Part shown: positions 50,507-59,885 of the stretch, in pieces
How the letters are laid out: each line of letters starts with the position of its first letter
Position numbering within the stretch: the stretch's first letter is position 1
Assembly: GCF_003606265.1 (NCBI RefSeq)
Contig: NZ_CP023671.1
Span: forward strand, 1,984,001 to 2,048,000
DNA length: 64,000 nt
DNA from: Clostridium septicum
GTDB taxonomy: Bacteria; Bacillota; Clostridia; Clostridiales; Clostridiaceae
Reading direction: 5' to 3'
The notes under the pieces: generated by a model
The model's database searches: none
What the model saw: only the letters and a program-made list of their open reading frames with translations
Told to the model about the DNA's origin: nothing
Position numbers and translations under genes: made by a program

Positions 50507-51349
50507 ATGAGAGAAATATCAGTAAATGAAATAGTTAATTCAGTTAAAAAACTGTGTATAGAATCTAATTATTATTTATCAAATGATATAAAGAGGGAGT
50601 TAGAAAAAGCTGAATCAGAAGAAAAATGGCCAATTGCAAAAGATATTTTGGAAAAAATAATATTAAACTCTAATATAGCAAATGAAAACGATATACCAAT
50701 ATGCCAGGATACAGGTATGGCATGTGTTTTCATTGAAATTGGACAAGACGTACATATAATTGGAGGAAGTTTAGAAGAAGCAATAAATGAAGGCGTAAGA
50801 AAAGGATATGAAGAGGGCTTTTTAAGAAAATCAGTAGTTAAAGATCCAATTAATAGAGTAAATACTAAAGATAATACTCCAGCTGTTATTTATTATAATA
50901 TAGTACAAGGTAACAATATAAAGATAACTGTATCACCAAAAGGGTTTGGTTCTGAGAATATGAGTCAAATTAAAATGTTAAAGCCATCAGATGGATTAGA
51001 TGGAGTAAAAGAATTTATATTGAGAGTAGTAAAAGAAGCAGGAGCAAATTCATGTCCTCCAATGGTTATAGGTGTTGGAATTGGAGGGACATTTGATAAA
51101 GCGGCGTATTTAGCTAAAAAAGCATTATTAAGACCTATATGTATAAGAAATAAAGATAAATTTTATAAAGAACTAGAAGAGGAATTAGTTTATAAAATAA
51201 ATAAATTAGGAATAGGTCCACAAGGATTTGGAGGTAAGACTACAGCATTAGGATTAAATATAGAAACTTTTCCTACTCATATAGCTGGGTTGCCTGTGGC
51301 TGTTAATATAAATTGTCATGCTACAAGACATAAGGAAATTATATTATAG
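50507..51349 (+). CDS. Class I (Fe-S) fumarate hydratase, alpha subunit
   Basis: 280 residues. Interconverts fumarate and malate with an oxygen-sensitive [4Fe-4S] cluster. Conserved IPICQDTGMACVF, ANSCPPMVIGVGIGG and the C-terminal NINCHATRHKE, which supply the cluster cysteines. The beta subunit is next, 18 bases later. Tartrate dehydratase belongs to the same family, so substrate is probable and not proven. GGGGTGA precedes ATG 50507. Confidence 0.88.
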   Translation: MREISVNEIVNSVKKLCIESNYYLSNDIKRELEKAESEEKWPIAKDILEKIILNSNIANENDIPICQDTGMACVFIEIGQDVHIIGGSLEEAINEGVRKGYEEGFLRKSVVKDPINRVNTKDNTPAVIYYNIVQGNNIKITVSPKGFGSENMSQIKMLKPSDGLDGVKEFILRVVKEAGANSCPPMVIGVGIGGTFDKAAYLAKKALLRPICIRNKDKFYKELEEELVYKINKLGIGPQGFGGKTTALGLNIETFPTHIAGLPVAVNINCHATRHKEIIL

Positions 51350-51367
51350 GATATTGGGGGTATAAAT

Positions 51368-51925
51368 ATGGTTAAAAAGATACAAACACCGTTAACTAAG
51401 GAAAAGGTTAAAAGTTTAAAAAGTGGAGATATAGTATTATTGTCAGGAATAATATATTCAGCAAGGGATGCAGCTCACAAGAGATTTTTGGAATTATTAG
51501 AAGAAAATGAGGAGTTACCTTTAGATGTAAAGAATCAAATTATATACTATGTTGGACCAAGTCCCGCAAAACCAGGAGAAGTTATTGGGTCAGCTGGACC
51601 AACTACTAGTTATAGAATGGATGCATACACTCCTAAACTTTTAGACTTAGGTTTAATAGGAATGATTGGTAAAGGTGAAAGGGGACAAGATGTTATAGAT
51701 AGCATAATGAAAAATAAATCTATTTATTTTGGAGCAATAGGTGGTGCAGCTGCACTTATTTCACAAAGTATAGTTTCATCTGAAGTAGTAGCTTATGAAG
51801 ATTTAGGAGCGGAAGCAATAAGAAGATTACAAGTTAAAGACATGCCATTAATAGTGATTATAGATTCACAAGGAAATAATTTATATAGACATGGACAAGA
51901 TGAATATTTAAACCATAATAAATAG
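51368..51925 (+). CDS. Class I (Fe-S) fumarate hydratase, beta subunit
   Basis: 185 residues, partner of the alpha subunit. GDIVLLSGIIYSARDAAHKR, YVGPSPAKPGEVIGSAGPTTSYRMD and GKGERGQDV are characteristic of the C-terminal domain of class I fumarases. GGGGG precedes ATG 51368. A strong bidirectional terminator follows. Confidence 0.88.
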   Translation: MVKKIQTPLTKEKVKSLKSGDIVLLSGIIYSARDAAHKRFLELLEENEELPLDVKNQIIYYVGPSPAKPGEVIGSAGPTTSYRMDAYTPKLLDLGLIGMIGKGERGQDVIDSIMKNKSIYFGAIGGAAALISQSIVSSEVVAYEDLGAEAIRRLQVKDMPLIVIIDSQGNNLYRHGQDEYLNHNK

Positions 51926-51989
51926 AAAATCTATAAATATAATTATTTTATAAACTGTAATATATAGATAAATTAAATGAAATATGAAA

Positions 51990-52038
51990 AAATAAAAATC
52001 AACTAATAATATTAAATGTTATTAGTTGATTTTTATTT
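51990..52038. terminator. Bidirectional terminator between fumarase and yitT-like gene
   Basis: Two 20-base arms (51990-52009 and 52019-52038) are exact complements with a 9-base loop and have T-rich tracts on each strand. They serve the two converging genes. Confidence 0.88.
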
Positions 52039-52089
52039 AGATAATTTAAAAAATAATTAAAACAATAGTTTTGAGATAGTACCTTTTTA

Positions 52090-52950
52090 TTATATTCCAT
52101 GAAATCCCTTACCATTAACTTCAGAAACGTCAAGTATACTTATAAATGCTTTAGGATCTATTTTTAATATTTTATTTTTTAGGCTAATCATTTGAGATGA
52201 AGTAACGGCTATATATAACATTTTTTTGAATTCATGAGTGTATTCACCCTGAGCAAGTAAAGATGTAGCACCTCTATGCAAATCTTTAATAACATAATTT
52301 ACAATATCTTGCTCTTTATCAGATAAAACAAGTAGCAATTTTTTGCTGTTAAAACCGCTTATAACTTTATCAACAACTATACCTTGTATAAAAATTGATA
52401 TTAAAGTATAGAGTGCTTTAGGTAGTCCAAAAATAATAGCTCCAATAATAACAATTATAAAATTTATAGAAAAACTTAACTTACCTATTTCTAAGTTAGA
52501 ATATTTTTTTCTAAGAACCATTGCTAGTATATCAGTTCCACCAGTCGACCCATTTCTTAAAAAAACTAGACCATAGCCCAATCCACACATAACACCACCA
52601 TAAATACAGTATAGAAGTATATCATCTACTCTAACTAATTGAGAAAGTGGTTTAGTTATAATAAGTGATAGGGATAAAGAAACCATTCCTATAGCAGAAT
52701 AAATAGTAAACCTTCTACTTAGCATTTTATAGCTTAAAAAGAATAAGGGTATATTTATAATAAATACTGTTACTCCAGAAGGTACTCCAGCAGCATATTC
52801 TAAAATAAGTGCAACACCTGTAGCTCCACCACTTAATAATCTAGCATTTACTAAAAATAAGTTAACGCCTAAAGAAGCTATAAGACAGCCTACCACCATG
52901 AGGAAGAAGTCTAACAAAACAGTTTTATTCTCTTTTAATTTTGATAACAT
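52090..52950 (-). CDS. YitT-family membrane protein (DUF161/DUF2179)
   Basis: 286 residues from the ATG at 52950 (complement), with AAGGAG upstream; the open frame continues 20 codons further 5' but without an RBS. About five membrane segments in the first 200 residues, with GGATGVALIL and RNGSTGGTDILAM motifs typical of YitT, then a cytoplasmic DUF2179 domain (about 205-280, LHRGATSLLAQGEYT). Function of the family is unknown. Converges with the fumarase genes. Confidence 0.9.
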   Translation of the reverse strand: MLSKLKENKTVLLDFFLMVVGCLIASLGVNLFLVNARLLSGGATGVALILEYAAGVPSGVTVFIINIPLFFLSYKMLSRRFTIYSAIGMVSLSLSLIITKPLSQLVRVDDILLYCIYGGVMCGLGYGLVFLRNGSTGGTDILAMVLRKKYSNLEIGKLSFSINFIIVIIGAIIFGLPKALYTLISIFIQGIVVDKVISGFNSKKLLLVLSDKEQDIVNYVIKDLHRGATSLLAQGEYTHEFKKMLYIAVTSSQMISLKNKILKIDPKAFISILDVSEVNGKGFHGI

Positions 52951-53142
52951 AACGAACTCCTTAATTTGTTCTTTACAATAAATAATTAATAATACTCTAT
53001 GTAAGTACACTCCAAATTATATATTAAAATATAGAATATGTTAATATATAAATGAACTTAATAAAAAAGTAATTTTTAATATTAGAAAATTAAATTGTTA
53101 TAAGTTATGATAATTATAGTAGATTAATGACGAGGTGATAAT

Positions 53143-53838
53143 GTGTTTAACGTTTTAGTTGTAGATGATGAAAAAGAAATAAGAGATGCAATTGATATAT
53201 ATTTAAGAGGGGAAGGAATGAAAGTATATAAAGCTAAGGATGGAATAGAAGCTTTAGAAATATTAGATACTGAAAAAATACACTTAATAGTTTTAGATAT
53301 TATGATGCCGAGATTAGATGGAATAAAGACGTGTTTAAAGATTAGAGAAAGTAAAAATCTCCCAATAATAATGCTTTCAGCTAAAGGAGAAGATAGCGAT
53401 AAGATTCTAGGCTTGAATGTGGGAGCTGATGATTATGTAGCAAAGCCATTTAATCATTTAGAACTTGTAGCAAGAGTAAAATCACAATTAAGAAGATATC
53501 AAAAACCTTTAGATATGGATGAACAAAGTGAAGATATTATAGAAGTTAAAGATTTAGTAATTAATAGTAAAGAAAAAACAATAACTTTAAGAGGGGAAGA
53601 TATAAAGGTTACAGCTACAGAATTTAAAATACTTTACTTATTAGCATCTAATTTAGGAAAAGTTTTTTCAATTAAAGAGATATATGAAAAAGTATGGGAA
53701 GAACCATTTTATAGAAGTGAAAATACAGTAACGGTTCATATAAGAAGAATAAGAGAAAAAATAGAAATTAATACTAAAGAACCGGAATATATAAAGGTAG
53801 TTTGGGGAGTTGGATACAAAATTGAAAGAGAAAATTAA
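53143..53838 (+). CDS. OmpR/PhoB-type response regulator
   Basis: 231 residues from a GTG start, with GAGGTGA upstream. Receiver domain: acidic VVDDE at the start, phosphoacceptor Asp52 in LIVLDIMMPRLDG, lysine in YVAKPFN. C-terminal winged-helix DNA-binding domain (about 130-228, ending VVWGVGYKIE). The kinase gene overlaps its last codons, so they form one two-component unit. The stimulus is unknown. Confidence 0.92.
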   Translation: MFNVLVVDDEKEIRDAIDIYLRGEGMKVYKAKDGIEALEILDTEKIHLIVLDIMMPRLDGIKTCLKIRESKNLPIIMLSAKGEDSDKILGLNVGADDYVAKPFNHLELVARVKSQLRRYQKPLDMDEQSEDIIEVKDLVINSKEKTITLRGEDIKVTATEFKILYLLASNLGKVFSIKEIYEKVWEEPFYRSENTVTVHIRRIREKIEINTKEPEYIKVVWGVGYKIEREN

Positions 53839-55597
53839 AAATTATTTAAGAGGCGTATGGGGAGCTGAAATAGTTATAGTAATTATTCTTATAATTACTT
53901 TAGTTAGTAGTTATAACAAAACATTTTCAGGAAAGCTAGCTAGTATGGGAGCAGGTACTTTTGACGCATTATTTCATCCTGAGAACTATATAAGAGCAAG
54001 GATATTTTATGATAGTCAAAATATTTCAGAACATATTTATGATTTAACAAATAACTTACAAAATATGACGCCTATAGTAGAAGAAAATAACTTTAAAAAT
54101 CAAAATTATTTATATAGTGATAAGATTAACTATATAATTTTAGACAATAGTACAGGAAGATTTACTACTAACGATTCAAAATTTAATTCTTATGTAGAAA
54201 AGAATAAGGGGAGTAAGTTTATATCCGAAGATACTATAAAAGACTTTATTAATGAAAATAAATTGGCTTCAATAACAATAGATAATAAGAATAAGTTTAA
54301 TTATTATGTAAATAACACTAAAGAAAGTATATTAAAAAAAGATTTGGGGAAATATACGGAAATATATTATCAAGAACCCTTAGCGTATAGTTATATAATA
54401 AAAACAGAAAGTGTTACAGCACAAGTAATGATTTTAGCAATTATTCTAACAGTTTTATTGGCTATAAAGGTATTGATAAACCTAACATTTAATAGACAAA
54501 ATATTCATTTAGAAATAAAAGCAATTAGCAAATTAATTTATGTTTTAAAATATGGGTTTAAATACAAGGCAACAAGAAATAAGATTTTAATATCTTTATT
54601 TGGAGCAGCAGGAGTTATAGTGGCGTATTTATATTTAGTTGCAGGAATAAGAAGCCAAAATGTATTAGTAACATTTTTAACAACATACCCTTTTAAAGGT
54701 ACATTAATAATAGTATTAATTCCTTTATTATGTGTACTTTATTCTCTAAAGAAGAGTTTAGATATATCAATAATAAATGATGGATTAAAAAAGTTAAATG
54801 CTGGGGATTTTGAATATAATTTAAAAAATTATGGAGAAAGAGAAGTTAAAGAGCTTGTAGAAAATATAAATCAAATTAAAGATGGATATAAAATAGCTGT
54901 TGTAGAAAAGGTTAAAAATGAAAAGTTAAAGACAGAGTTAATATCAAATGTATCCCATGATTTAAAAACTCCTCTAACATCTATAATTAATTATGTAAAT
55001 ATTTTAAAAGATCCTAATATAACAGAAGATGAGAGAAGAGATTACTTGTTAATATTAGAAAAAAAATCTATGAAATTAAAACTTTTAATAGAAGATTTAT
55101 TTGAGGTTTCAAAGCTTAATAGTGGAAGAATGACTATAAATAGACATGTAATAGATATAGTATCATTAGTTTATCAAGGAGTCGGAGAATATTCAAATTT
55201 ATATGAAGATAAAAATATAAATTTTAAAGTTAATTCTAATAAAGAAGAAATCTTTGTGAATTTAGATGGTAAGCTTATGTCTAGATTATTTGAGAATATA
55301 ATAATAAATTCATTGAAATATTCTTTAGAAAATACAAGAGTATATATAGATATACTAGAAAATGATGATGATGTTGAAATATCATTTAAAAATGTATCAA
55401 ATTACGAAATGGATTTTAGTACTGAAGAAATTTTTGAAAGGTTTGTAAGAGCTGACAAATCAAGAACTTCATTAGTAGAAGGTTCAGGAATAGGTTTAGC
55501 TATAGCTAAAAGTATTGTGGAATTGCATGGAGGAAGTATTAACATTGAGGTAGAAGGAGATATGTTTAAATTATATATTGTAATACCAAAGAAATAA
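53822..55597 (+). CDS. Sensor histidine kinase with about four membrane segments
   Basis: 591 residues if the start is TTG 53822 (12 bases after GGGGAG); TTG 53810 is possible but touches that RBS. TM1 about 14-30, an extracellular domain of about 165 residues, then TM2 (from VTAQVMILAIILTVLL), TM3 (SLFGAAGVIVAYLYLV) and TM4 (GTLIIVLIPLLCVLYSL). A linker leads to the H box (His379 in SNVSHDLKTPLTS) and a HATPase domain (NIIINSLKYS, GSGIGLAIAK). Overlaps the regulator gene by 17 bases. Confidence 0.88.
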   Translation: MKEKIKNYLRGVWGAEIVIVIILIITLVSSYNKTFSGKLASMGAGTFDALFHPENYIRARIFYDSQNISEHIYDLTNNLQNMTPIVEENNFKNQNYLYSDKINYIILDNSTGRFTTNDSKFNSYVEKNKGSKFISEDTIKDFINENKLASITIDNKNKFNYYVNNTKESILKKDLGKYTEIYYQEPLAYSYIIKTESVTAQVMILAIILTVLLAIKVLINLTFNRQNIHLEIKAISKLIYVLKYGFKYKATRNKILISLFGAAGVIVAYLYLVAGIRSQNVLVTFLTTYPFKGTLIIVLIPLLCVLYSLKKSLDISIINDGLKKLNAGDFEYNLKNYGEREVKELVENINQIKDGYKIAVVEKVKNEKLKTELISNVSHDLKTPLTSIINYVNILKDPNITEDERRDYLLILEKKSMKLKLLIEDLFEVSKLNSGRMTINRHVIDIVSLVYQGVGEYSNLYEDKNINFKVNSNKEEIFVNLDGKLMSRLFENIIINSLKYSLENTRVYIDILENDDDVEISFKNVSNYEMDFSTEEIFERFVRADKSRTSLVEGSGIGLAIAKSIVELHGGSINIEVEGDMFKLYIVIPKK

Positions 55598-55654
55598 ATG
55601 CTATAATAAATATTAATTAATAACAATTACAACTACAACTAAGGGGTGTTTATT

Positions 55655-56005
55655 ATGATATTTGTAGAGTATCCAAAATGTACAACATGCAAAAGGGCAA
55701 AGAAATTTTTAACTGATAATAATATAGAGTTTATAGATAGAAATATTATTGAGAATAATCCAACTAAAGAGGAATTAAAAGAATGGATTGAAAAAAGTGG
55801 ATTACCTATTAATAAATTTTTCAATACTTGTGGGAAACTATATAGAGAAATGGGTCTAAAAGATAAAGTTAAAACTTTAAAAGAAGATGAGTTATTAGAT
55901 ATATTAGCATCAGATGGAATGTTAGTTAAAAGACCTATACTAGTTAATTCTGATAAAGTATTAATAGGATTTAAAGAAGAAAATTGGATAGAAGCAACTA
56001 AATAG
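55655..56005 (+). CDS. ArsC/Spx-family thioredoxin-fold protein
   Basis: 116 residues from ATG 55655, with AAGGGG upstream; the GTG at 55646 lies inside that RBS. CTTC at residues 9-12 and the conserved KRPILV arginine segment identify the ArsC/Spx/YffB family. It could be a reductase or an Spx-like regulator; sequence alone does not decide. A terminator follows. Confidence 0.82.
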   Translation: MIFVEYPKCTTCKRAKKFLTDNNIEFIDRNIIENNPTKEELKEWIEKSGLPINKFFNTCGKLYREMGLKDKVKTLKEDELLDILASDGMLVKRPILVNSDKVLIGFKEENWIEATK

Positions 56006-56057
56006 TAAATATTAAAAAGCATTAAAAGTCAAAGGATAAAAACTATTAATACAATGC

Positions 56058-56096
56058 AAAAAAGGGAGTCTGTATGTGGATAGCTCCTTTTTTTCT
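56058..56096 (+). terminator. Intrinsic terminator after ArsC-like gene
   Basis: AAAAAAGGGAG pairs with CTCCTTTTTTT around a 14-base loop, with seven T. Confidence 0.82.
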
Positions 56097-56119
56097 TTGT
56101 TTTTAACTCTTTTTCTAAT

Positions 56120-56204
56120 TTTACAAAGAAAAAAATAGAAACTATAATAACTATATATTGTGCTACTTAGATGTAGAACTGAAAAATAATACTATATATA
56201 GTAC
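56120..56204 (+). promoter_or_regulatory. nrdAB promoter with two NrdR-like boxes
   Basis: TTTACA (56120-56125), 17 bases, TATAAT (56143-56148). Box 1 core CTATATATTG at 56151-56160 covers the likely transcription start; box 2 core CTATATATAG at 56192-56201. The cores start 41 bases apart, close to four helical turns. This matches the paired NrdR boxes that repress ribonucleotide reductase genes. Confidence 0.82.
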
Positions 56205-56215
56205 AGGGGGATTCT

Positions 56216-58447
56216 ATGGATTATTTATTAAATATTTGCGATTTAGCATTAAACGGAATAGTTAGTGAAGATGGGCTTTATACAAGAGAAAAGCTTATGA
56301 ATTCACTAAAACATATAATTAGACCAAATATGAACAAGGATGAAATAAGAGATTCTATAATTCAAGTAGCATTGGAACTTACATCAGATATAGAACCTAA
56401 TTGGCAATATGTAGCCTCAAAGATATATGTTAATAAATTATATGATGAGGTTAAAAGAGATAGAAATTTAAGTATTGAAGATAATCCTTATGAAGATTTA
56501 TATAGCTTTATAACCATGCTTACTAATAAAGGTTTGTATGGTAGATATATATTAGAGAACTATAGCCAAGAAGATATATTAGAACTTGAAAAAGAAATCA
56601 AACCAGAAAGAGATTTCTTATTTACTTATAGTGGTATTAATCTTTTATCAAAGAGATATTTAATACAAGATTTTAATAGAAAGCCATTAGAATTACCACA
56701 GCAAATGTTTATGGGAATAGCCATGCATTTAGCAATTCCTGAAACAAAGGAAAATAGAGTAAAGTGGGCAAAGAGGTTTTATGATGTTTTAAGTTCATTA
56801 AAGGCAACTATGGCAACTCCAACAATGTCTAATGCGAGAAAGCCTTTTTATCAATTAAGCTCATGTTTTATAGATACTGTTGATGATAGTTTAAAAGGTA
56901 TATATAAATCATTAGATAACTTTGCCGAGGTATCTAAATTTGGTGGAGGAATGGGAATATACTTAGGAAAAGTAAGAGCATTAGAGTCACCAATTAGAGG
57001 TTTTAAAGGTGCATCTGGAGGCGTAGTTCCATGGATTAAATTGTTTAACGATACAGCTATAGCAGTAGATCAATTAGGTGTTAGAAACGGATCAGTTGCA
57101 ATATGGTTAGATGCATGGCATAAAGATGTACCAGAATTCTTACAATTAAAAACTAATAATGGTGATGATAGAAAAAAAGCACATGACATATTCCCAGGAC
57201 TTTGTTATCCTGATTTGTTTTGGAAACTTGCTGAAAATGATATAAATGCTAAGTGGTATATGATGTGTCCACATGAAATTAGATTAGCAAAAGGATATTC
57301 ATTAGAAGATTTTTATGGGGAAGAATGGGAAAAGAAATATTTTGAATGTGTAGAAGATGAAAGAATAAATAAAAGAGTTATGTCTGTTAAAGATATAGTT
57401 AGATTAATAATAAAAAGTGCAGCAGAAACAGGAACACCATTTGCATTTTACAGAGATACAGTAAATAAAATGAATCCTAATAAACATGAAGGTATAATAT
57501 ACTCTTCAAATTTATGTACAGAAATTATGCAAAATATGAGTGCTATGAATATTCAAAAATCGCAAATAAAAGATGAGAATGGAGATACCATAGTAATAGA
57601 AAAGATTAAATCTGGAGATTTTGTTGTATGTAATCTTTCATCAGTTGTATTGGGAAATGTAGATGTAAATAATGATGAAGAGCTAGGGTACGTTGTAGAA
57701 ACTCAAATTAGAGCTATGGATAATGTTATAGATTTAAATTATTATTCCGTTCCTTTTGCTGAGATTACAAATAAAAAATATAGAGCTATAGGACTTGGAA
57801 CTAGTGGATATCATCATATGTTAGCTAATAATTTTATACACTGGACAGATGACGAACATGCTAAGTTTGCAGATAAAATTTATGAGAGAATAAATTATCA
57901 TGCAATAAAATCAAGTATGAATATAGCAAAAGAAAAGGGAACTTATAGCTGTTTCAAAAATTCAGATTGGCAAACTGGAGAATATTTCACTCTTAGAGGA
58001 TATAATACTAAAGAATGGGACGAATTAAGAGAAGACATTAGTATCTATGGAATGAGAAATGGATATCTTATGGCGATAGCTCCAAATGGTTCAACTGCAA
58101 CTATAGCAGGAACTTCAGAAGGGGTAGATCCAGTTATGGCAAGATTTTGGTTAGAAGAGAAGAAAGGAAGTATAATTCCTAAAACAGCACCTGATTTAAG
58201 TGAAGAAAATTATTGGTATTATAACTCAGCTTATAATTTAGATCAAAAATGGTGTGTAAAAATAAATGGTATAAGACAGAGACATATAGATCAAGGTCAA
58301 TCATTCAATTTATATATAACAACTGATTATACAATGAGACAAATAATGAATTTATATATAGAAGCATGTAAATCAGGGGTGAAGTCAATTTATTATGTAC
58401 GTTCTAAATCATTAACTGTAGGTGATTGTGAAAGTTGTTCAGCATAA
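56216..58447 (+). CDS. nrdA: Class I ribonucleoside-diphosphate reductase, alpha subunit
   Basis: Catalytic subunit for making deoxynucleotides, 743 residues. Substrate/radical cysteines are C217 (QLSSCFID), C434 (SNLCTEIMQ) and C472 (VVCNLSS); the C-terminal redox pair is C738/C741 in GDCESCSA. The nucleotide-binding GGGMGIY and APNGSTATIAG segments are present. The N-terminus aligns only with the later part of an ATP-cone and lacks the usual KRDG start. ATG 56216 is preceded by AGGGGG. nrdB follows after 35 bases. Confidence 0.93.
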   Translation: MDYLLNICDLALNGIVSEDGLYTREKLMNSLKHIIRPNMNKDEIRDSIIQVALELTSDIEPNWQYVASKIYVNKLYDEVKRDRNLSIEDNPYEDLYSFITMLTNKGLYGRYILENYSQEDILELEKEIKPERDFLFTYSGINLLSKRYLIQDFNRKPLELPQQMFMGIAMHLAIPETKENRVKWAKRFYDVLSSLKATMATPTMSNARKPFYQLSSCFIDTVDDSLKGIYKSLDNFAEVSKFGGGMGIYLGKVRALESPIRGFKGASGGVVPWIKLFNDTAIAVDQLGVRNGSVAIWLDAWHKDVPEFLQLKTNNGDDRKKAHDIFPGLCYPDLFWKLAENDINAKWYMMCPHEIRLAKGYSLEDFYGEEWEKKYFECVEDERINKRVMSVKDIVRLIIKSAAETGTPFAFYRDTVNKMNPNKHEGIIYSSNLCTEIMQNMSAMNIQKSQIKDENGDTIVIEKIKSGDFVVCNLSSVVLGNVDVNNDEELGYVVETQIRAMDNVIDLNYYSVPFAEITNKKYRAIGLGTSGYHHMLANNFIHWTDDEHAKFADKIYERINYHAIKSSMNIAKEKGTYSCFKNSDWQTGEYFTLRGYNTKEWDELREDISIYGMRNGYLMAIAPNGSTATIAGTSEGVDPVMARFWLEEKKGSIIPKTAPDLSEENYWYYNSAYNLDQKWCVKINGIRQRHIDQGQSFNLYITTDYTMRQIMNLYIEACKSGVKSIYYVRSKSLTVGDCESCSA

Positions 58448-58482
58448 TGTAATAGAGGTAAATATAATAGGAGGATAAAATA

Positions 58483-59517
58483 ATGTCAATAAATAAAAAA
58501 CCTCTTTTTAACGAAATGGGAGATATAGAAATATCTAAAAAGAGAATAATAAATGGAAATACAACAAACTTAAATGATTTTAATAATATGAAATACTCTT
58601 GGGTTTCAGAATGGTATAGGCAAGCAATGAATAATTTTTGGATACCAGAGGAAATAAATTTAGCTCAAGATTTAAAAGATTATAATAAACTTACTGAAGA
58701 TGAAAGAATAGCCTATGATAAGATTCTATCATTTTTAATCTTCCTAGATTCTATACAAACTGCGAATTTGTCTAACATAAATAATTACATAACTGCAAGT
58801 GAAGTAAACCTTTGTTTAACAATACAAGCTTTTCAAGAAGCTGTTCATTCTCAAAGTTATAGCTATATGTTGGATACTATATGTTCACCAGAAAAGAGAA
58901 ATGAAATTTTATATCAATGGAAAGATGATAAAATTCTTTTAGAAAGAAATAAGTTTATAGGTAATTTATATAATGATTTTCTAGAAAATCCAACAGAAGG
59001 AAATCTCTTAAGAACAATAATGGCTAACTATATTTTAGAAGGTATATATTTTTATTCAGGATTTATGTTTTTCTATAATTTAGAGAGGAACGGAAAAATG
59101 CCTGGATCTGCTCAAGAGATAAGATATATAAATAGAGATGAAAATACTCATTTATGGTTATTTAGAAACATATTAAAGGAATTACAAGAAGAGAGACCAG
59201 AAATATTTACAGATTCTATGAAACAAGAATTAATAGATATGATGCGAACTGGGGTTGAACATGAAATAGCATGGGGACATTATGTTATAGGAGATAACAT
59301 ACAAGGATTAAATAAGACACTTATAGATAATTATATAAAATATCTAGGTAATCTAAGAATGAAAGCTATAGGATTTGAAGATATATATGAAGGATATAAT
59401 AAAAATCCAGCTATGTGGGTAGATATTTTAGCAGATGCAAATTCTGTTAAAACAGATTTTTTTGAAGCAAAGTCAACTGCATATGCAAAGGCTGGAGCCT
59501 TGATAGATGATTTATAA
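58483..59517 (+). CDS. nrdB: Class I ribonucleoside-diphosphate reductase, beta subunit
   Basis: 344 residues, di-iron/radical subunit. Metal ligands are Asp89 (FLIFLDSIQ), Glu119 and His122 (FQEAVHSQSY), a glutamate in LEGIYFYSG, and the E..H of NRDENTHLW. The radical tyrosine is Tyr126 in SQSY. It should use oxygen to make its radical, of note in a probable anaerobe. AGGAGG precedes ATG 58483. Confidence 0.94.
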   Translation: MSINKKPLFNEMGDIEISKKRIINGNTTNLNDFNNMKYSWVSEWYRQAMNNFWIPEEINLAQDLKDYNKLTEDERIAYDKILSFLIFLDSIQTANLSNINNYITASEVNLCLTIQAFQEAVHSQSYSYMLDTICSPEKRNEILYQWKDDKILLERNKFIGNLYNDFLENPTEGNLLRTIMANYILEGIYFYSGFMFFYNLERNGKMPGSAQEIRYINRDENTHLWLFRNILKELQEERPEIFTDSMKQELIDMMRTGVEHEIAWGHYVIGDNIQGLNKTLIDNYIKYLGNLRMKAIGFEDIYEGYNKNPAMWVDILADANSVKTDFFEAKSTAYAKAGALIDDL

Positions 59518-59524
59518 ATTAAAG

Positions 59525-59569
59525 AAAGTATGCCTTAAATATAAACTAGTATTTAGGGCATACTTTTTA
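59525..59569 (+). terminator. Intrinsic terminator after nrdB
   Basis: AAAGTATGCCTTAAAT pairs with ATTTAGGGCATACTTT (one G-U), with a 10-base loop and TTTTT at the end. Confidence 0.88.
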
Positions 59570-59585
59570 TAAATAGAAAATTAAA

Positions 59586-59885
59586 TTAGTACTTAAATTT
59601 AATAACTATTTCTTTTATTTCACCTTTAGAATTTTTTCTAGTTTTAAAGTCTCTGATATCAGGGAAGTCATTTTCTAATTGATAATTTAATTCATTAATA
59701 GTAGCTTTTGTTTTTTTAGATAAATCATTATCTTCGACTACAATAAAACGTTCTTTTTTAGTTGTAATTTCTTCAAGAACATCATCAATAATTACATAAT
59801 AATTAGGACCTTCTTCTATAACTGGATACTCTTTATTTAGAGTAAGTGTAGTACAAAGAGAATTGTTTATACATTTAATTAACAT
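59586..59885 (-). CDS. Small hypothetical protein
   Basis: 99 residues from the ATG at 59885 (complement), with GGAGGGA upstream; the frame is open 15 codons further 5' without an RBS. The first half (MLIKCINNSLCTTLTLNKEYPVI, then YYVIIDDVLEE and KERFIVVE) resembles small SH3-like proteins of Firmicutes and their phages. The second half is charged, ending KEIVIKFKY. No function can be assigned. Its 355-base upstream gap also holds the ptsI promoter. Confidence 0.7.
   Translation of the reverse strand: MLIKCINNSLCTTLTLNKEYPVIEEGPNYYVIIDDVLEEITTKKERFIVVEDNDLSKKTKATINELNYQLENDFPDIRDFKTRKNSKGEIKEIVIKFKY

Noticed and set aside
55639-56022. 127-codon - strand frame opposite the ArsC-like gene
   Set aside because: The + strand frame has an RBS and the CTTC motif; the - strand product resembles nothing.
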